A stretch of 63,766 nucleotides of DNA from GW2011-AR15 sp964512765 (GTDB lineage Archaea > Nanobdellota > Nanobdellia > Woesearchaeales > GW2011-AR15). The notes below the pieces were generated by a model. That model did not search any database, was not told where the DNA came from, and saw nothing but the letters and a program-made list of their open reading frames with translations. The stretch spans positions 1 through 63,766 of the forward strand of contig CAZEKF010000010.1 of the NCBI GenBank assembly GCA_964512765.1, read 5' to 3'. Position 1 is the first letter of the stretch, and each line of letters begins with the position of its first letter. Below are positions 32,388 through 42,542 of this stretch, piece by piece. A program made the translations under genes and the position numbers.

Positions 32388-33434
32388 TCAAATAGAAATA
32401 ACAGTGTTCTTTTTATTAAATTTAACGTCAAGAAACTTTTCAATAACATACATATTAGTTTTAGCATGGTTAGATATTTCAGAACAATTGATTTTGCCGC
32501 CAAACAAAGCTAGGTAAATTAATGACTGATCTGTTAAATATTTATCAACAGCAGCTTTTGAATCTATTTGTTCGATTAAATTCTCAGCAGCTTCCTGGCC
32601 AACTTTCTCTGCTTTCTTACCTCGTTCTCCTAAAGAATCTGATCCAATAATAACTGGATTATCAAAGTTAAGTTCATCTTTATCAGAAAACAGTGCCCAT
32701 AATGTTATTCCTGAACCTATTGAGGATGAATCTACGTATTCAACTGTGATTTTCTTGCCACAATCTAATTTGCTTAAAATGTATTTAGCCATTTTAGCTT
32801 GTCTATCAGCCACATTAGCTTTCATTAATTCTTTAGAAGAGTGACTAACACCGTAAATAACCAACAACTTACCTTGGTCTGTTAATTCAATCGGTTTAGC
32901 TTCTTTAATCTCTGAAAAAGAATATTTTGGTTTAATCTTAACAGTAACCTTTCCTCCTCCTTTAGGATAATAACCTCTTCTCTCTAAACTTGTTTCAAAC
33001 TCAGCATATTTTCTTAAGTGAGGTAAAAAAACATTCAGAAAGTAATCAATTGGCGGACTCCATTTAGTGTCAGTACCACCAATAATTTGAATTTTAATCT
33101 TTTTGTTGGAAAATAATAATACAGGTAAAATAGCTTGCATCAATAACGTAATCGAACCAGCAGTCCCAATGTCAATGTTCAAGTTCTGATATTTAATTTT
33201 CTTAGGTTTATAAATAAGTCTTTCACTACCTAATTCATCGCCTTCAGTAGATGCATTGCATAACTGTTTTAATACTTTAATCCCTGTTAAATGTTGGTTC
33301 TTCAATCCTGGTTTAGAACGGCCTTTTCTAATATTTGTTATCCTAAATGGTTTTCCTGTTAATGTCGATAATGCCAGAGCTGTTCTAACAATAGCACCGC
33401 CACCTTCACCATAATTGCCATCTAACTTAATCAT
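32388..33434 (-). CDS. rtcA: RNA 3'-terminal phosphate cyclase
   Basis: 348 residues, full length. LDGNYGEGGGAIVRTALALS at residues 3-22 is the RtcA signature, and the later NQHLTGIK, GGGKV and SHSSKE motifs fit. RtcA converts RNA 3'-phosphate to 2',3'-cyclic phosphate, an end type usable by RtcB-like ligases. With RtcB at 5.5-7 kb it gives this window both RNA-repair enzymes. Divergent from the membrane-protein gene at 33515. Confidence 0.94.
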   Translation of the reverse strand: MIKLDGNYGEGGGAIVRTALALSTLTGKPFRITNIRKGRSKPGLKNQHLTGIKVLKQLCNASTEGDELGSERLIYKPKKIKYQNLNIDIGTAGSITLLMQAILPVLLFSNKKIKIQIIGGTDTKWSPPIDYFLNVFLPHLRKYAEFETSLERRGYYPKGGGKVTVKIKPKYSFSEIKEAKPIELTDQGKLLVIYGVSHSSKELMKANVADRQAKMAKYILSKLDCGKKITVEYVDSSSIGSGITLWALFSDKDELNFDNPVIIGSDSLGERGKKAEKVGQEAAENLIEQIDSKAAVDKYLTDQSLIYLALFGGKINCSEISNHAKTNMYVIEKFLDVKFNKKNTVISI

Positions 33435-33514
33435 AAAATAAAGAAATAGTATTGTGTTTATTAAAAGTTGTTATTAACAATAACTTTTTAAACTGATAAA
33501 CATAACTTTACAGA

Positions 33515-34060
33515 ATGACTCTAAAAGAAGCAGCAGTAACAGTTGCAATTGCTATTTTATTCACTACTTTTGTTTTAGTTACGATTGATGCTTTTTATCC
33601 AAGGCCTGAGTATGAAGATTATTGTGAGTTTAAACCTAGTAGAGTTCCTTTGAACAAAGAATCTGTTGATTGTGATTTTCAAACAACTGGACTTGAAGAT
33701 CAATGTTATCAAGAAGAAGGTACTCCAAGATTTGATTACGATGACCAGGGCTGTAGAGTGTTCAAGGAATGTGATTATTGTAGTAAAGAGTATGACAATG
33801 CACAGGAAAAATATTCAAACAATTTATTTATAATACTAGCACCGTTAGGAGCGTTAGCTATTTTGTGGGGAGTATATTATAGACCAGAATTCTTAGGATC
33901 TGGGTTCATGTTCTCAGGCATTATCTTAATGTTTTACGGTACAGTACAAAACTTTGAAGATCTTAACAAATACTTTAAATCGTTTGTTATTTTAATGGAA
34001 CTATTACTTGTATTATTCATTGCGTACAAAAAAATAATTCCTGATAATAAGAAAAAATAA
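33515..34060 (+). CDS. Membrane protein with Cys-rich external loop
   Basis: 181 residues. A signal-anchor helix (about 7-27), a 70-residue acidic loop with seven Cys (about 37-90), likely disulphide-linked outside, then three hydrophobic helices (about 105-120, 126-145, 155-172) and a Lys tail. No homologue recognised. Convergent with the NTase-HEPN gene, 2 bases apart. Confidence 0.65.
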   Translation: MTLKEAAVTVAIAILFTTFVLVTIDAFYPRPEYEDYCEFKPSRVPLNKESVDCDFQTTGLEDQCYQEEGTPRFDYDDQGCRVFKECDYCSKEYDNAQEKYSNNLFIILAPLGALAILWGVYYRPEFLGSGFMFSGIILMFYGTVQNFEDLNKYFKSFVILMELLLVLFIAYKKIIPDNKKK

Positions 34061-34062
34061 TT

Positions 34063-34869
34063 TTATTTGTACTCTTCAATAAACTTTTTTAACCTTGTAA
34101 TGTAAGAGTTAGCTTCTTTGAAATAATTGTCATACATTTTACCAGAGATTTCCTTTATTTCTCTGTACTCAATTTTCTTGCTTAAATCATAGAATTTTTT
34201 TACAGTATTAGAATATTTTTTCTCAATTAATTTAGGTTTTATTAACTTATCATTAATCAAGTCAGCAACATGGTTTGGACTAGGAGGAATCTCGTTCATT
34301 CTCATTAAAGCAGCATGACTAGCGTCAATAACTGCCCAGTACAGGTCCATAACAGCACTAATCATTCTAAACTTACTATTTTGCATTGTTTGCGAACTTT
34401 TAGAGTAATACGCCCACACAGATTCCTGGGAAGGTCTAATTCTTCCCTGGAACAATAATAACTGCAACGGCCTGAAAAATTCTCTGTCAACTATTGGAAC
34501 ACCATCTCTTAAAATGTTAATTGCTAAAGGATCACCGTTTCTTACAAATTCCCAGAATGATGTATATTTAAATGTTGTAACATGCAATTTTTTGTTTATT
34601 TTACCAACTAGATTATCAACAATAATTCTATAAGTTTGCACAAACTCTCTGCTTAAATGTACTGAAATATCGTCTAATATTATTAAAATGTCAATGTCAT
34701 GTGCTGGCTGCTTTTTTCTTGACCGTGATCCAAACAAAATAACTCCTTTGATAAAAGTTCCGACTTCTTTAGTAATATCAGCTGCAAACCTGTAAGCGTA
34801 ATCTAAATCATCTTTTGGGTATTTACCTTTGTTTTCATTAACATTTCGTTTTTTAATTTTTGATTGCAT
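34063..34869 (-). CDS. Nucleotidyltransferase-HEPN-like fusion protein
   Basis: 268 residues. The N-terminal MNT/pol-beta-type nucleotidyltransferase has GVILFGSRSRKK (about 41-52) followed by HDIDILIIL with the two metal-binding Asp. A C-terminal helical domain (about 140-268) resembles HEPN in size and helix layout. Either a regulatory NTase or a fused toxin-antitoxin-like module. No partner gene next to it on the same strand apart from the TIM-barrel gene downstream. Confidence 0.75.
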   Translation of the reverse strand: MQSKIKKRNVNENKGKYPKDDLDYAYRFAADITKEVGTFIKGVILFGSRSRKKQPAHDIDILIILDDISVHLSREFVQTYRIIVDNLVGKINKKLHVTTFKYTSFWEFVRNGDPLAINILRDGVPIVDREFFRPLQLLLFQGRIRPSQESVWAYYSKSSQTMQNSKFRMISAVMDLYWAVIDASHAALMRMNEIPPSPNHVADLINDKLIKPKLIEKKYSNTVKKFYDLSKKIEYREIKEISGKMYDNYFKEANSYITRLKKFIEEYK

Positions 34870-34918
34870 TATTAATCATCTCAACTTTATAACTATATTA
34901 ATTTTTTCATTTTTTGAT

Positions 34919-36940
34919 TTATTCTAGACCAACGCCAGTGTAAAACGGCGCACCTTTGAAATCTTCACTTGGCGACATATCTCCTACTAAATATCTCGGG
35001 CCTTCTGTTCGTCCGAAATACGATCTGTAAAAATTGTTCCAACCTCTTGTACTTGGTCCGATGCTAGGATCTGTCCATGTGTTTGGAGTGAATCCTGCAA
35101 CGTGCACACCATAAATTGGACTGTCAAAATGCATCCATGTATCAGGCAGTGATGTCATTGGGTTGAATGATCCTGATTCAACTATAAACTCGTCAAAACC
35201 TTGTTCTTTTGCTTGCTTGACAAATTCTTTAATAGGCGAGTTACCATCACCTGCTGTTAAATGTTCATCATGAAAACCAAAGTTATCACTGATATGGATA
35301 TGACCGATTATTCCTTCATCTAACAATTGTTTAGTTTTGCCAAGCAACCATGTGTTAAACCGCTTATCACGGCTTTCCAAAGATTCGCCTTTTTTAGCTT
35401 TGAAATATTTTCTCCAGACATTAGCATGACCAATGTCAAACGTTGCTTTAATATGATTTTTTGCCAGTTTCTTTGCCTCATCTTCTTTAAGACCATACTT
35501 ACTTTTAAGCTGTTTAGCCATTTGTTTTCTTCCTTCAACAACTAATGTTCGTAACTCATCTGGATGGCTACCGTACAATTCAGGAAACAAATTTTCTGGT
35601 GCTAAATAAAGATCGTTCTTTAACTTATGATGTCCGTCACCTTGCTTTTTCTTGCCTTGCTCAGACATTTGCCAGGTATAAACACCTAACTCACCAATAG
35701 ATTGAGCAGATTGTTCAACTGCAAAGTCATCTGCTAACTTAGACCTTCTAACTGTGTCTAACTGTTCTAATGCTGTTCTTCTACCGTGTAAAGCTAGTTC
35801 TTTTGTGTAAGCAATGTGCCTTTCGTTTTCATTCAGTGCTTTTTCAAGGTATTTTAGTGGATCTTTTTTATCTACTGGAACAAAATGCATATCTGTTCTA
35901 CCAGCAAATCTTTCTTTAAACTTAAACCATTCATCTTCAGGAACTTTTTCTTTTAATTGACGATAAAACTCAAGTGATTTGATAATTTTCTTTCTAGCAT
36001 CAATCAATTCTTGATATTCTCTCTCACTTCTAATACCAAAGTTTAAACTATACATCACATCGACAAATTTTTGCTGGTAAAAAAAATCTTTAGTAATTCC
36101 TTCTTCAGTAACTGGCTGTCCTAATTTCTCAAGTTCTTTTTTTCTATTTTCTTTAAACTCATTAAATGTAGTAAGTTCAGTGACAACGTCACCATGGTCA
36201 TCTGTTTCGTATAACGGCATTTTACCATGATGAATCCTATCCACATCTTCCAATTGTTTATCAACCACTGGTTGATCATTCTCATCTTTTAGATATACAA
36301 CTTTTCCTTCTTCATCTCTTTTAAGTTTTGGCACAGCAATCTTATCAACACCGCTAACCTGAGCAACTAATCTTTTTGTTTCTGGATCAGCTAAAAATGT
36401 AACTTTTCTAATATCTTCTTCAGGATAAAGTTCAAACTCTGCATCACTATCTCCGTTCCATTTCCTACCATGCAAATAACGCGGTGCTTCGCCTGTATGA
36501 AAAACAACCGCACCGCCTGTTGTTGCTTCAGCTGCAAAATGTATTGCTCGTTTTATTTCATCAATGGCTTGCTTTCTTTGTTCATCACTAAACGTGTGTT
36601 GTTGCATGTTTAACCCTGATAACCCCTGGATACCAACTGTAGCGTGTGTTGTTGTCTCAACCTTGTTAAACTCTGCCAGTTCTCTCATATCTCTTCTTTC
36701 ACGTCTACCAAATGTCTCTGGCGTAGGTTGTTCTTTCCGACCTTTCTGTGCACCAAAGAATGTAAACTCCACTCGATTAGCACCGTGAAATATCCTGGCT
36801 TTCAATGCCTGAGTCTGGTGCTCCATAGGGTTAGTTGTTGAACCCCATTCGTCAATACCAATAGCATTAGTTTTATCTATCTCACGCATTGCTGGACTAG
36901 CTTGCATTTCCCTGTCCATTGTAGAATAATAATTATCCAT
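34919..36940 (-). CDS. Large TIM-barrel protein (xylose isomerase/AP endonuclease-like)
   Basis: 673 residues, about twice a normal barrel. Recognisable segments are AIGIDEWGSTTNPMEHQ near 26-42, VVFHTGE near 146-152 and, near the end, FDIGHANVWRKYF, IGHIHISDNFG and DEFIVESGSF. In that fold the His/Asp/Glu residues bind metals. The middle (about 190-450) is a large charged insertion. The enzyme activity is unknown. It follows the 540-residue unknown gene by 8 bases and is surely co-transcribed with it. Confidence 0.7.
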   Translation of the reverse strand: MDNYYSTMDREMQASPAMREIDKTNAIGIDEWGSTTNPMEHQTQALKARIFHGANRVEFTFFGAQKGRKEQPTPETFGRRERRDMRELAEFNKVETTTHATVGIQGLSGLNMQQHTFSDEQRKQAIDEIKRAIHFAAEATTGGAVVFHTGEAPRYLHGRKWNGDSDAEFELYPEEDIRKVTFLADPETKRLVAQVSGVDKIAVPKLKRDEEGKVVYLKDENDQPVVDKQLEDVDRIHHGKMPLYETDDHGDVVTELTTFNEFKENRKKELEKLGQPVTEEGITKDFFYQQKFVDVMYSLNFGIRSEREYQELIDARKKIIKSLEFYRQLKEKVPEDEWFKFKERFAGRTDMHFVPVDKKDPLKYLEKALNENERHIAYTKELALHGRRTALEQLDTVRRSKLADDFAVEQSAQSIGELGVYTWQMSEQGKKKQGDGHHKLKNDLYLAPENLFPELYGSHPDELRTLVVEGRKQMAKQLKSKYGLKEDEAKKLAKNHIKATFDIGHANVWRKYFKAKKGESLESRDKRFNTWLLGKTKQLLDEGIIGHIHISDNFGFHDEHLTAGDGNSPIKEFVKQAKEQGFDEFIVESGSFNPMTSLPDTWMHFDSPIYGVHVAGFTPNTWTDPSIGPSTRGWNNFYRSYFGRTEGPRYLVGDMSPSEDFKGAPFYTGVGLE

Positions 36941-36948
36941 TTTAACAC

Positions 36949-38571
36949 TTAAGGTTCAATCCAGTAAAGATTACCACCAGGTCCCATTTTATATCTCATG
37001 TAACCTTCAAAACACGCTTCAGAAACAAAATGTTCAACTCTATGATGTTGTTTATATTCTTTAAACTTAGCTTTTGAATCCTTTTTCTTTTCTTTGGCTT
37101 TTTTAGGACCTTTTTTAACACCGCCAGTGAAACCTTTTCCAATTTCAGCAAATCCTTTAAAAATTGAAATGAATGGGTCTAGTATATCAGGATAATTTTG
37201 TGTTTTTTGTTTTGGTTGTACAGGCTCAGGATCACCAGGGAAACTCAAACTGGGATCAGCCTCTTTAAGATATCTCTTTAACTCATCACCTAATGCATCC
37301 ATTGCACTTGATACTGATTTGTCAATTGAACTTATCAGTTCAAGATCGTCATCTTGCCTATATTTTTTATATTTTTCAATATCTTTTTTTGACCATGCAT
37401 ACGCTCGTAATGTAATATCTGCCATACCTGCGTAAATAGGTCCTTTATGCTGATACTCATAACTATGGAATGATAGCTCAGGTTTAACTCTAAAAAATAT
37501 GTGCATTGACAGTACTGCTTTTGCGTGCCCAGACTTTCCTGCTGACCCAAAATCATCTCTAATAAACAAAGTTTCAAGTTCAATAATTTGTGATTCAAAC
37601 GCGTTTATAATCTCTGCTCTGTTCATGTTTCTTTCATACAACTGTAACCTTCTAACATTCCTTAGGTAAGGCTTGACCCATTCCATGTAAAGTTTAATAG
37701 TATCATAGTGCTGTTTCAAATATTTAATTTCAAAATCTCTTCTAACAGCTAATTCTTTTTTAGTACGCCATTTCCATTCATAATATTGCCTTAATTTTCT
37801 TTTAAGAACTTCTTTAACCTTTTCATTGAATTTTAAAGCTTCAACTTCTTTTTCTAAATTTGCTCGGTTTTTTATTCTAACTCTGAAAAATAAATCTGGC
37901 AAGATTGTGAACCCAATTGTTTGTGCAAGACCGTAAACACTACCTGGATTTTTAGCACCACCTTCAACCTGGTCAATCCATAGTCCTTTCAACACAATTT
38001 CTGAACTTAAAGCACTCTGAGGTATTCCCTTAGGATCACCGTCACTGTCAAAATAATACTGTAACCTTTCATCGATAATTCTTAATTCTCTTACTATTTG
38101 GAAAAGGCCTTTTACCATTTCACTAACTCCTTTTAGATACTGTGATGCTTGGTTTTGCTGCGCTCCTAACCTTGTTTGTAGATTACCAAACGTGCTTGAC
38201 GCAACACTTGACGCGTTAGTGTCAAGGACTTTTTCCATTTTTTCAAAGCCCCAAGTTTCATTAAAATAACGTAAGAACCAATAGTATGTTTGTTCAATGT
38301 TAAAATTAGGATATTCCAGAACAAGTCTAAACCTTCTTGCTGGGCTCGGAAATTCTGTTGACACAATCCTGTGCTGGAACTTTTCAAATTCTTCCTGAGA
38401 AAAACCAAACTCTTTTAATCTGGCTGCAATTGGGTCACCACCTGCCTCAGAACTTGCAGTAGTTTTCAACTCACCTTGCAGTTTCTTAATCTCGCCTCTA
38501 ATCTCTTTTGTAGTCTTAGGTTTTTCTTTCTTTTTTAAAAAAGGGATTGCGACTGCCATTTTTATAGTCAT
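36949..38571 (-). CDS. Unknown 540-residue protein
   Basis: A soluble, charged, mainly helical protein with a long helical middle (about 245-345) rich in Arg/Lys and aromatics, a Lys-rich linker near 495-510 and a C-terminal domain with VSEACFEGYMRYKMG. No recognised domain. Its tight coupling to the TIM-barrel gene suggests joint function. The likely start is one of the two Met in MTIKMAVAIPFL; its promoter faces pheS across 150 AT-rich bases with TATA-like tracts on both strands. Confidence 0.65.
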   Translation of the reverse strand: MTIKMAVAIPFLKKKEKPKTTKEIRGEIKKLQGELKTTASSEAGGDPIAARLKEFGFSQEEFEKFQHRIVSTEFPSPARRFRLVLEYPNFNIEQTYYWFLRYFNETWGFEKMEKVLDTNASSVASSTFGNLQTRLGAQQNQASQYLKGVSEMVKGLFQIVRELRIIDERLQYYFDSDGDPKGIPQSALSSEIVLKGLWIDQVEGGAKNPGSVYGLAQTIGFTILPDLFFRVRIKNRANLEKEVEALKFNEKVKEVLKRKLRQYYEWKWRTKKELAVRRDFEIKYLKQHYDTIKLYMEWVKPYLRNVRRLQLYERNMNRAEIINAFESQIIELETLFIRDDFGSAGKSGHAKAVLSMHIFFRVKPELSFHSYEYQHKGPIYAGMADITLRAYAWSKKDIEKYKKYRQDDDLELISSIDKSVSSAMDALGDELKRYLKEADPSLSFPGDPEPVQPKQKTQNYPDILDPFISIFKGFAEIGKGFTGGVKKGPKKAKEKKKDSKAKFKEYKQHHRVEHFVSEACFEGYMRYKMGPGGNLYWIEP

Positions 38572-38725
38572 AAATATATCATATCCTACTAGGAATATAC
38601 TGTTTTCTATACTAACATAGTTTTATCACTATATATAGTTTTCGTTTATTGTTATTTATTTACAATATTGAAAATAAATACTAATACAAAAGTATAAAAA
38701 TAATCGTGAATTAACCTCTCACAAT

Positions 38726-40258
38726 ATGGACATGGAAGGGTTGGCAAAAAAACTGCATTCATTAGAAAGAAAAGTCTTGCCGTATTTAGAAAAGTCAATT
38801 TCTTTTGATAAAATTGTAGAAAAGTCAAAGTTAAAAGAGATTGAAGTAATGCGAGCATTACAATGGATGGAAAATAAAGATATTGTTAAGATTAAGTCTC
38901 AGGAAAAAGAAGTTATTAGTTTAGGTAAAAACGGATTAATGTATAAAGAGAAAGGATTGCCTGAGAAACGTTTTCTAAATGCTGTCAAAGATTCTTCAAT
39001 GACATTAACTGAAATTGGTAAAAAAACCAAACTTGACAGAAATGAACTTAATATTTCAATTGGGTTGTTAAAAAGAAAAAAAGCTATTGAAGTTAGGAAG
39101 AAAAAAGATCTTGTAATTAGTATAACTTCTGAAGGTAAAAAATTATTAAAACAAAAATCAAGCGATGAATCATTCTTGGAACTGAAATTTCCTGTTGAAT
39201 TTAATAAATTAAAGACTGACCAGAAAAAAGTGTTTAAGGAATTGTTGAAAAGAAAAGATATGGTAAAGAAAGATAAAAAAGTTTTGAGAGAAGTTGTGTT
39301 AACGGATCTTGGTATGAAATTATCTAAGTTAAAAATATCTGATAACGTTGTTGATAAATTAACAAGTAAAATGCTTAAAGATGGTTCGTGGAAAAAAAAT
39401 GATTTCAGAAGGTATGACGTTGAAATTAACGTGCCTAATGTACATTCTGGAAAAAGACATTTTACTAACCAAGTGATTGAATTTGTTAAAAGTATTTGGC
39501 TTGATCTAGGATTTGAAGAAATGACTGGTAGGATGGTTCATTCTAGTTTTTGGTGCCTTGATACTTTATTTGTGCCGCAAGATCATCCTGCCAGAGATAT
39601 GCAGGATACATTTTATCTAAAAAATCCAGAAAAAGGCATTCTTAAAGATAACGAGACTGTATCAAGAGTTAAAAAAACACATGAAAAGGGTTGGACAACA
39701 GGAAGTTTAGGCTGGGGCAGCAAATGGAGTGAAGAAAAAGCAAAAGAAAATTTGTTAAGAACACATACTACTGTGTTAAGTGCAGAAGCATTAAGCAAAT
39801 TAAAAAAAGATGATTTGCCAAGAAAGTTCTTTGCAGTAGGTAAAAATTTTAGAAATGAAGCTCTTGACTGGAAGCATTTGTTTGAATTTTACCAAGTTGA
39901 AGGTATTGTTGTTGATGAAGATGCAAATTTTAGAAATCTGCTTGGGTATCTAAAGAATTTTTTTGCAAAAATGGGTTTTCCTGATGTAAGAATACGACCT
40001 GGCCATTTCCCTTATACTGAACCAAGCGCTGAAGTTGATGTGTGGCATCCAGTAAAAAAACAATGGGTTGAAATAGGTGGTAGTGGTATTTTCAGGCCAG
40101 AAGTTACAAAACCAATAATGGGTTTTGAAGTGCCTGTAGCTGCATGGGGTTTAAGTTTAGGAAGATTAATCATGGATTACTGGGACATACAAGATCTAAG
40201 ACAATATTATAAGAATGATTTGAAACAATTAAGAGAACTTAAGGTGTGGATGAAATAA
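38726..40258 (+). CDS. pheS: Phenylalanyl-tRNA synthetase alpha subunit
   Basis: 510 residues, archaeal/eukaryal length. Winged-helix repeats at the N-terminus (about 1-150), then a class II core: HPARDMQDTFYLK near 291-303, FRNEALDWKHLFEFYQVEG (motif 2, about 377-395), and the terminal GSGIFRPEVTKP and GLSLGRLIMDYW (motif 3). It forms an alpha2-beta2 enzyme with PheT, whose gene starts one base after its stop. Confidence 0.97.
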   Translation: MDMEGLAKKLHSLERKVLPYLEKSISFDKIVEKSKLKEIEVMRALQWMENKDIVKIKSQEKEVISLGKNGLMYKEKGLPEKRFLNAVKDSSMTLTEIGKKTKLDRNELNISIGLLKRKKAIEVRKKKDLVISITSEGKKLLKQKSSDESFLELKFPVEFNKLKTDQKKVFKELLKRKDMVKKDKKVLREVVLTDLGMKLSKLKISDNVVDKLTSKMLKDGSWKKNDFRRYDVEINVPNVHSGKRHFTNQVIEFVKSIWLDLGFEEMTGRMVHSSFWCLDTLFVPQDHPARDMQDTFYLKNPEKGILKDNETVSRVKKTHEKGWTTGSLGWGSKWSEEKAKENLLRTHTTVLSAEALSKLKKDDLPRKFFAVGKNFRNEALDWKHLFEFYQVEGIVVDEDANFRNLLGYLKNFFAKMGFPDVRIRPGHFPYTEPSAEVDVWHPVKKQWVEIGGSGIFRPEVTKPIMGFEVPVAAWGLSLGRLIMDYWDIQDLRQYYKNDLKQLRELKVWMK

Positions 40259-40259
40259 T

Positions 40260-42542
40260 ATGCCAACAATAACAGTTAACAGAAAAGTTGTGGAAAAAGT
40301 CATGGGCAAGAAATTACCTGATAATGAACTAAAGGACAGAATATCCATGCTTGGCACAGATTTGGAACATGTTGATGAAGATGAAATAGTGGTTGAGATA
40401 TTCCCTAACAGGCCAGATATGTTATCTGAGCAAGGTTTTGGTAGAGCATTAAGTTCTTTTATTGGTGTTAAAACTGGGCTAAGGAAATATAATGTAAAGA
40501 AGTCTGGGTTTAAAGTTATTGTTGATAAATCAGTTGAAATGAGACCTTTTACAGCATGTGCTATTGTTAGAAATATCAAATTCACAAATGAAAGAATTAT
40601 TGAAGTAATGCAAATGCAAGAAAAGCTTGCAACAACACATGGTAGAAGAAGAGTAAAATCTGCGTATGGTGTTTACCCAATTGATAATGTTACTTTTCCA
40701 ATTAAATATACAACTAAAGACCCAAATAAACTTATGTTTCAACCTTTGGGCTTTGAAGAAAAAATGCCAGCAATAAAGACTGAAAAAGTTCATCCAACTG
40801 CGCCAAAATATAAACATATTGCAGATAAATGGAGAGAAGCTGGTTACACAAAATATCCTTTTTTTATTGACGCAAAAGATAATGTAATGTGCATGCTTCC
40901 TTATACCAATTCTCATGATACTGGTAAAATTGATGAAAAGACTACTCAAGTGTTTATTGAATGTACTGGTACTGATTTGAATAATGTTCATTATGCTCTT
41001 AACATATTCGTGACCATGTTTGCAGACATGGGTGCAGACATTTTTAGTTTAGATATTAAATATCCTGATAAAACAATAACTACTCCAAATTTAAAACCAA
41101 CTAAAATGAAAATTGATCTGAAATATGTTAATGACTGGCTTGGTTTAAATCTAAAAGAAAATGAACTTAAAAAATATTTAGAGCGAATGGGTTTTGGTTA
41201 TGAAAATAAAATTGCATTAATACCTTCGTATAGACCTGATGTTATTCATCAAGTTGATTTAGCAGAAGATGTTGCAATTGCTTATGGATATGAGAATTTT
41301 AAAGAAGAAATACCTACAAAAGGTACAACAGCTAAAGAAGATGTATTTGAAAAGTTCAGAAAAAAAGTTGTGAATGTTTTAATTGGTTTGAATTTATTAG
41401 AAACTAGTTCGTATCATTTATCCAATAATAAAGTTCAGTTTAAAATGATGAAACAGAAAACTGAAGATTGTGTTCAGTTAGCAAATTCATTATCAGAAGA
41501 ATATAACATATTGAGATATAATATGTTAGCAAATTTAATGCAAATCTTGAAAGAAAATACTCACAATGAATATCCTCAAAATATATTTGAATCAGGCAAA
41601 GTGTTTAAATTAGGAGAAACTGAAACAGGTGTACATGAACAAAATAATTTAAGTGTTGTGTTATGTAATAAAGACGTTGATTATACTAAAATTAGGCAAG
41701 TTCTTGATTGTTTGTTTAGAGCTGTTGGTTTGGAATATAATATAAAAGAAACTGAACATCCATCATTCATACCTGGTAGAGCTGGAAAAGTTGTTGTTAA
41801 TAAAAAAGAACTTGGTGTTATTGGAGAAGTACATCCTCAAGTTATAACTAATTTTGAAGTTGAGATGCCTATAGCTGCCTTTGAAATTAATTTAAGTGAG
41901 TTATTTGAATTGTATAATGAAGAAAAACCAGAATATGTAAAACAAGACTTAATTTCTGTTAGTAAAGATTTAATGGAACTAGCACCAGAACTTGTTGTTA
42001 AGACAAGTGTTATTGAAAATGTTTTTGTAAAAGAAAAATCTGATTATGTTGAAAAACATAAACAAGCATTGTTTAAAGAATGGAAGAAAAAAGAATTAAG
42101 TAAAGAATATATTAATTTCCATAAAAAGATTGGTGCTGACAAACCTGCTGTGGAATCTCTTGTTACAAGATACATTAAAAAGAATATTTTCCCTAGCGTT
42201 AACTCAACAGTTGACTTAGCTAACTATGTTTCATTGAAAAACATGGCATCTGTTGGATTGTTTGATTATGATAAGATTAAAGGAGAAATTATACTGAGAC
42301 ATTCTAAAAAAGGAGATAAATACATACCTTATGGTAAAACAACATCTCAAAAAATTAATGAAGGTAAACCAATCTTACAAGACTCTGAAAAAATCTTTGC
42401 AATGGTAGGTGTCAAAGATTCAATTGAAACAAAAGTTGACAAAGATACTAATAATTTGTTAATTATTAGCTGGGGCTTTGATAAAGATAAAGTAAGTAAA
42501 ACACTTAACGAATTCGAAAAATTAGTTAACCAATATAATTAA
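40260..42542 (+). CDS. pheT: Phenylalanyl-tRNA synthetase beta subunit with C-terminal B3/4 extension
   Basis: 760 residues, about 210 more than usual. Residues 1-550 are a normal archaeal PheT with B1, B3/B4 editing, B5 and the pseudo-catalytic core (IFPNRPDMLSEQGFGRAL, LIPSYRPDVIHQVDLAEDVAI, FIPGRAGKV). Residues about 565-760 form a second, solo-type B3/4 domain: SLVTRYIKKNIFPSVNSTVD, then GEIILRHSKKGDKYIPYG. The protein thus has two editing-type domains. It overlaps the convergent PAC2 gene by 17 bases at the 3' ends. Confidence 0.95.
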   Translation: MPTITVNRKVVEKVMGKKLPDNELKDRISMLGTDLEHVDEDEIVVEIFPNRPDMLSEQGFGRALSSFIGVKTGLRKYNVKKSGFKVIVDKSVEMRPFTACAIVRNIKFTNERIIEVMQMQEKLATTHGRRRVKSAYGVYPIDNVTFPIKYTTKDPNKLMFQPLGFEEKMPAIKTEKVHPTAPKYKHIADKWREAGYTKYPFFIDAKDNVMCMLPYTNSHDTGKIDEKTTQVFIECTGTDLNNVHYALNIFVTMFADMGADIFSLDIKYPDKTITTPNLKPTKMKIDLKYVNDWLGLNLKENELKKYLERMGFGYENKIALIPSYRPDVIHQVDLAEDVAIAYGYENFKEEIPTKGTTAKEDVFEKFRKKVVNVLIGLNLLETSSYHLSNNKVQFKMMKQKTEDCVQLANSLSEEYNILRYNMLANLMQILKENTHNEYPQNIFESGKVFKLGETETGVHEQNNLSVVLCNKDVDYTKIRQVLDCLFRAVGLEYNIKETEHPSFIPGRAGKVVVNKKELGVIGEVHPQVITNFEVEMPIAAFEINLSELFELYNEEKPEYVKQDLISVSKDLMELAPELVVKTSVIENVFVKEKSDYVEKHKQALFKEWKKKELSKEYINFHKKIGADKPAVESLVTRYIKKNIFPSVNSTVDLANYVSLKNMASVGLFDYDKIKGEIILRHSKKGDKYIPYGKTTSQKINEGKPILQDSEKIFAMVGVKDSIETKVDKDTNNLLIISWGFDKDKVSKTLNEFEKLVNQYN

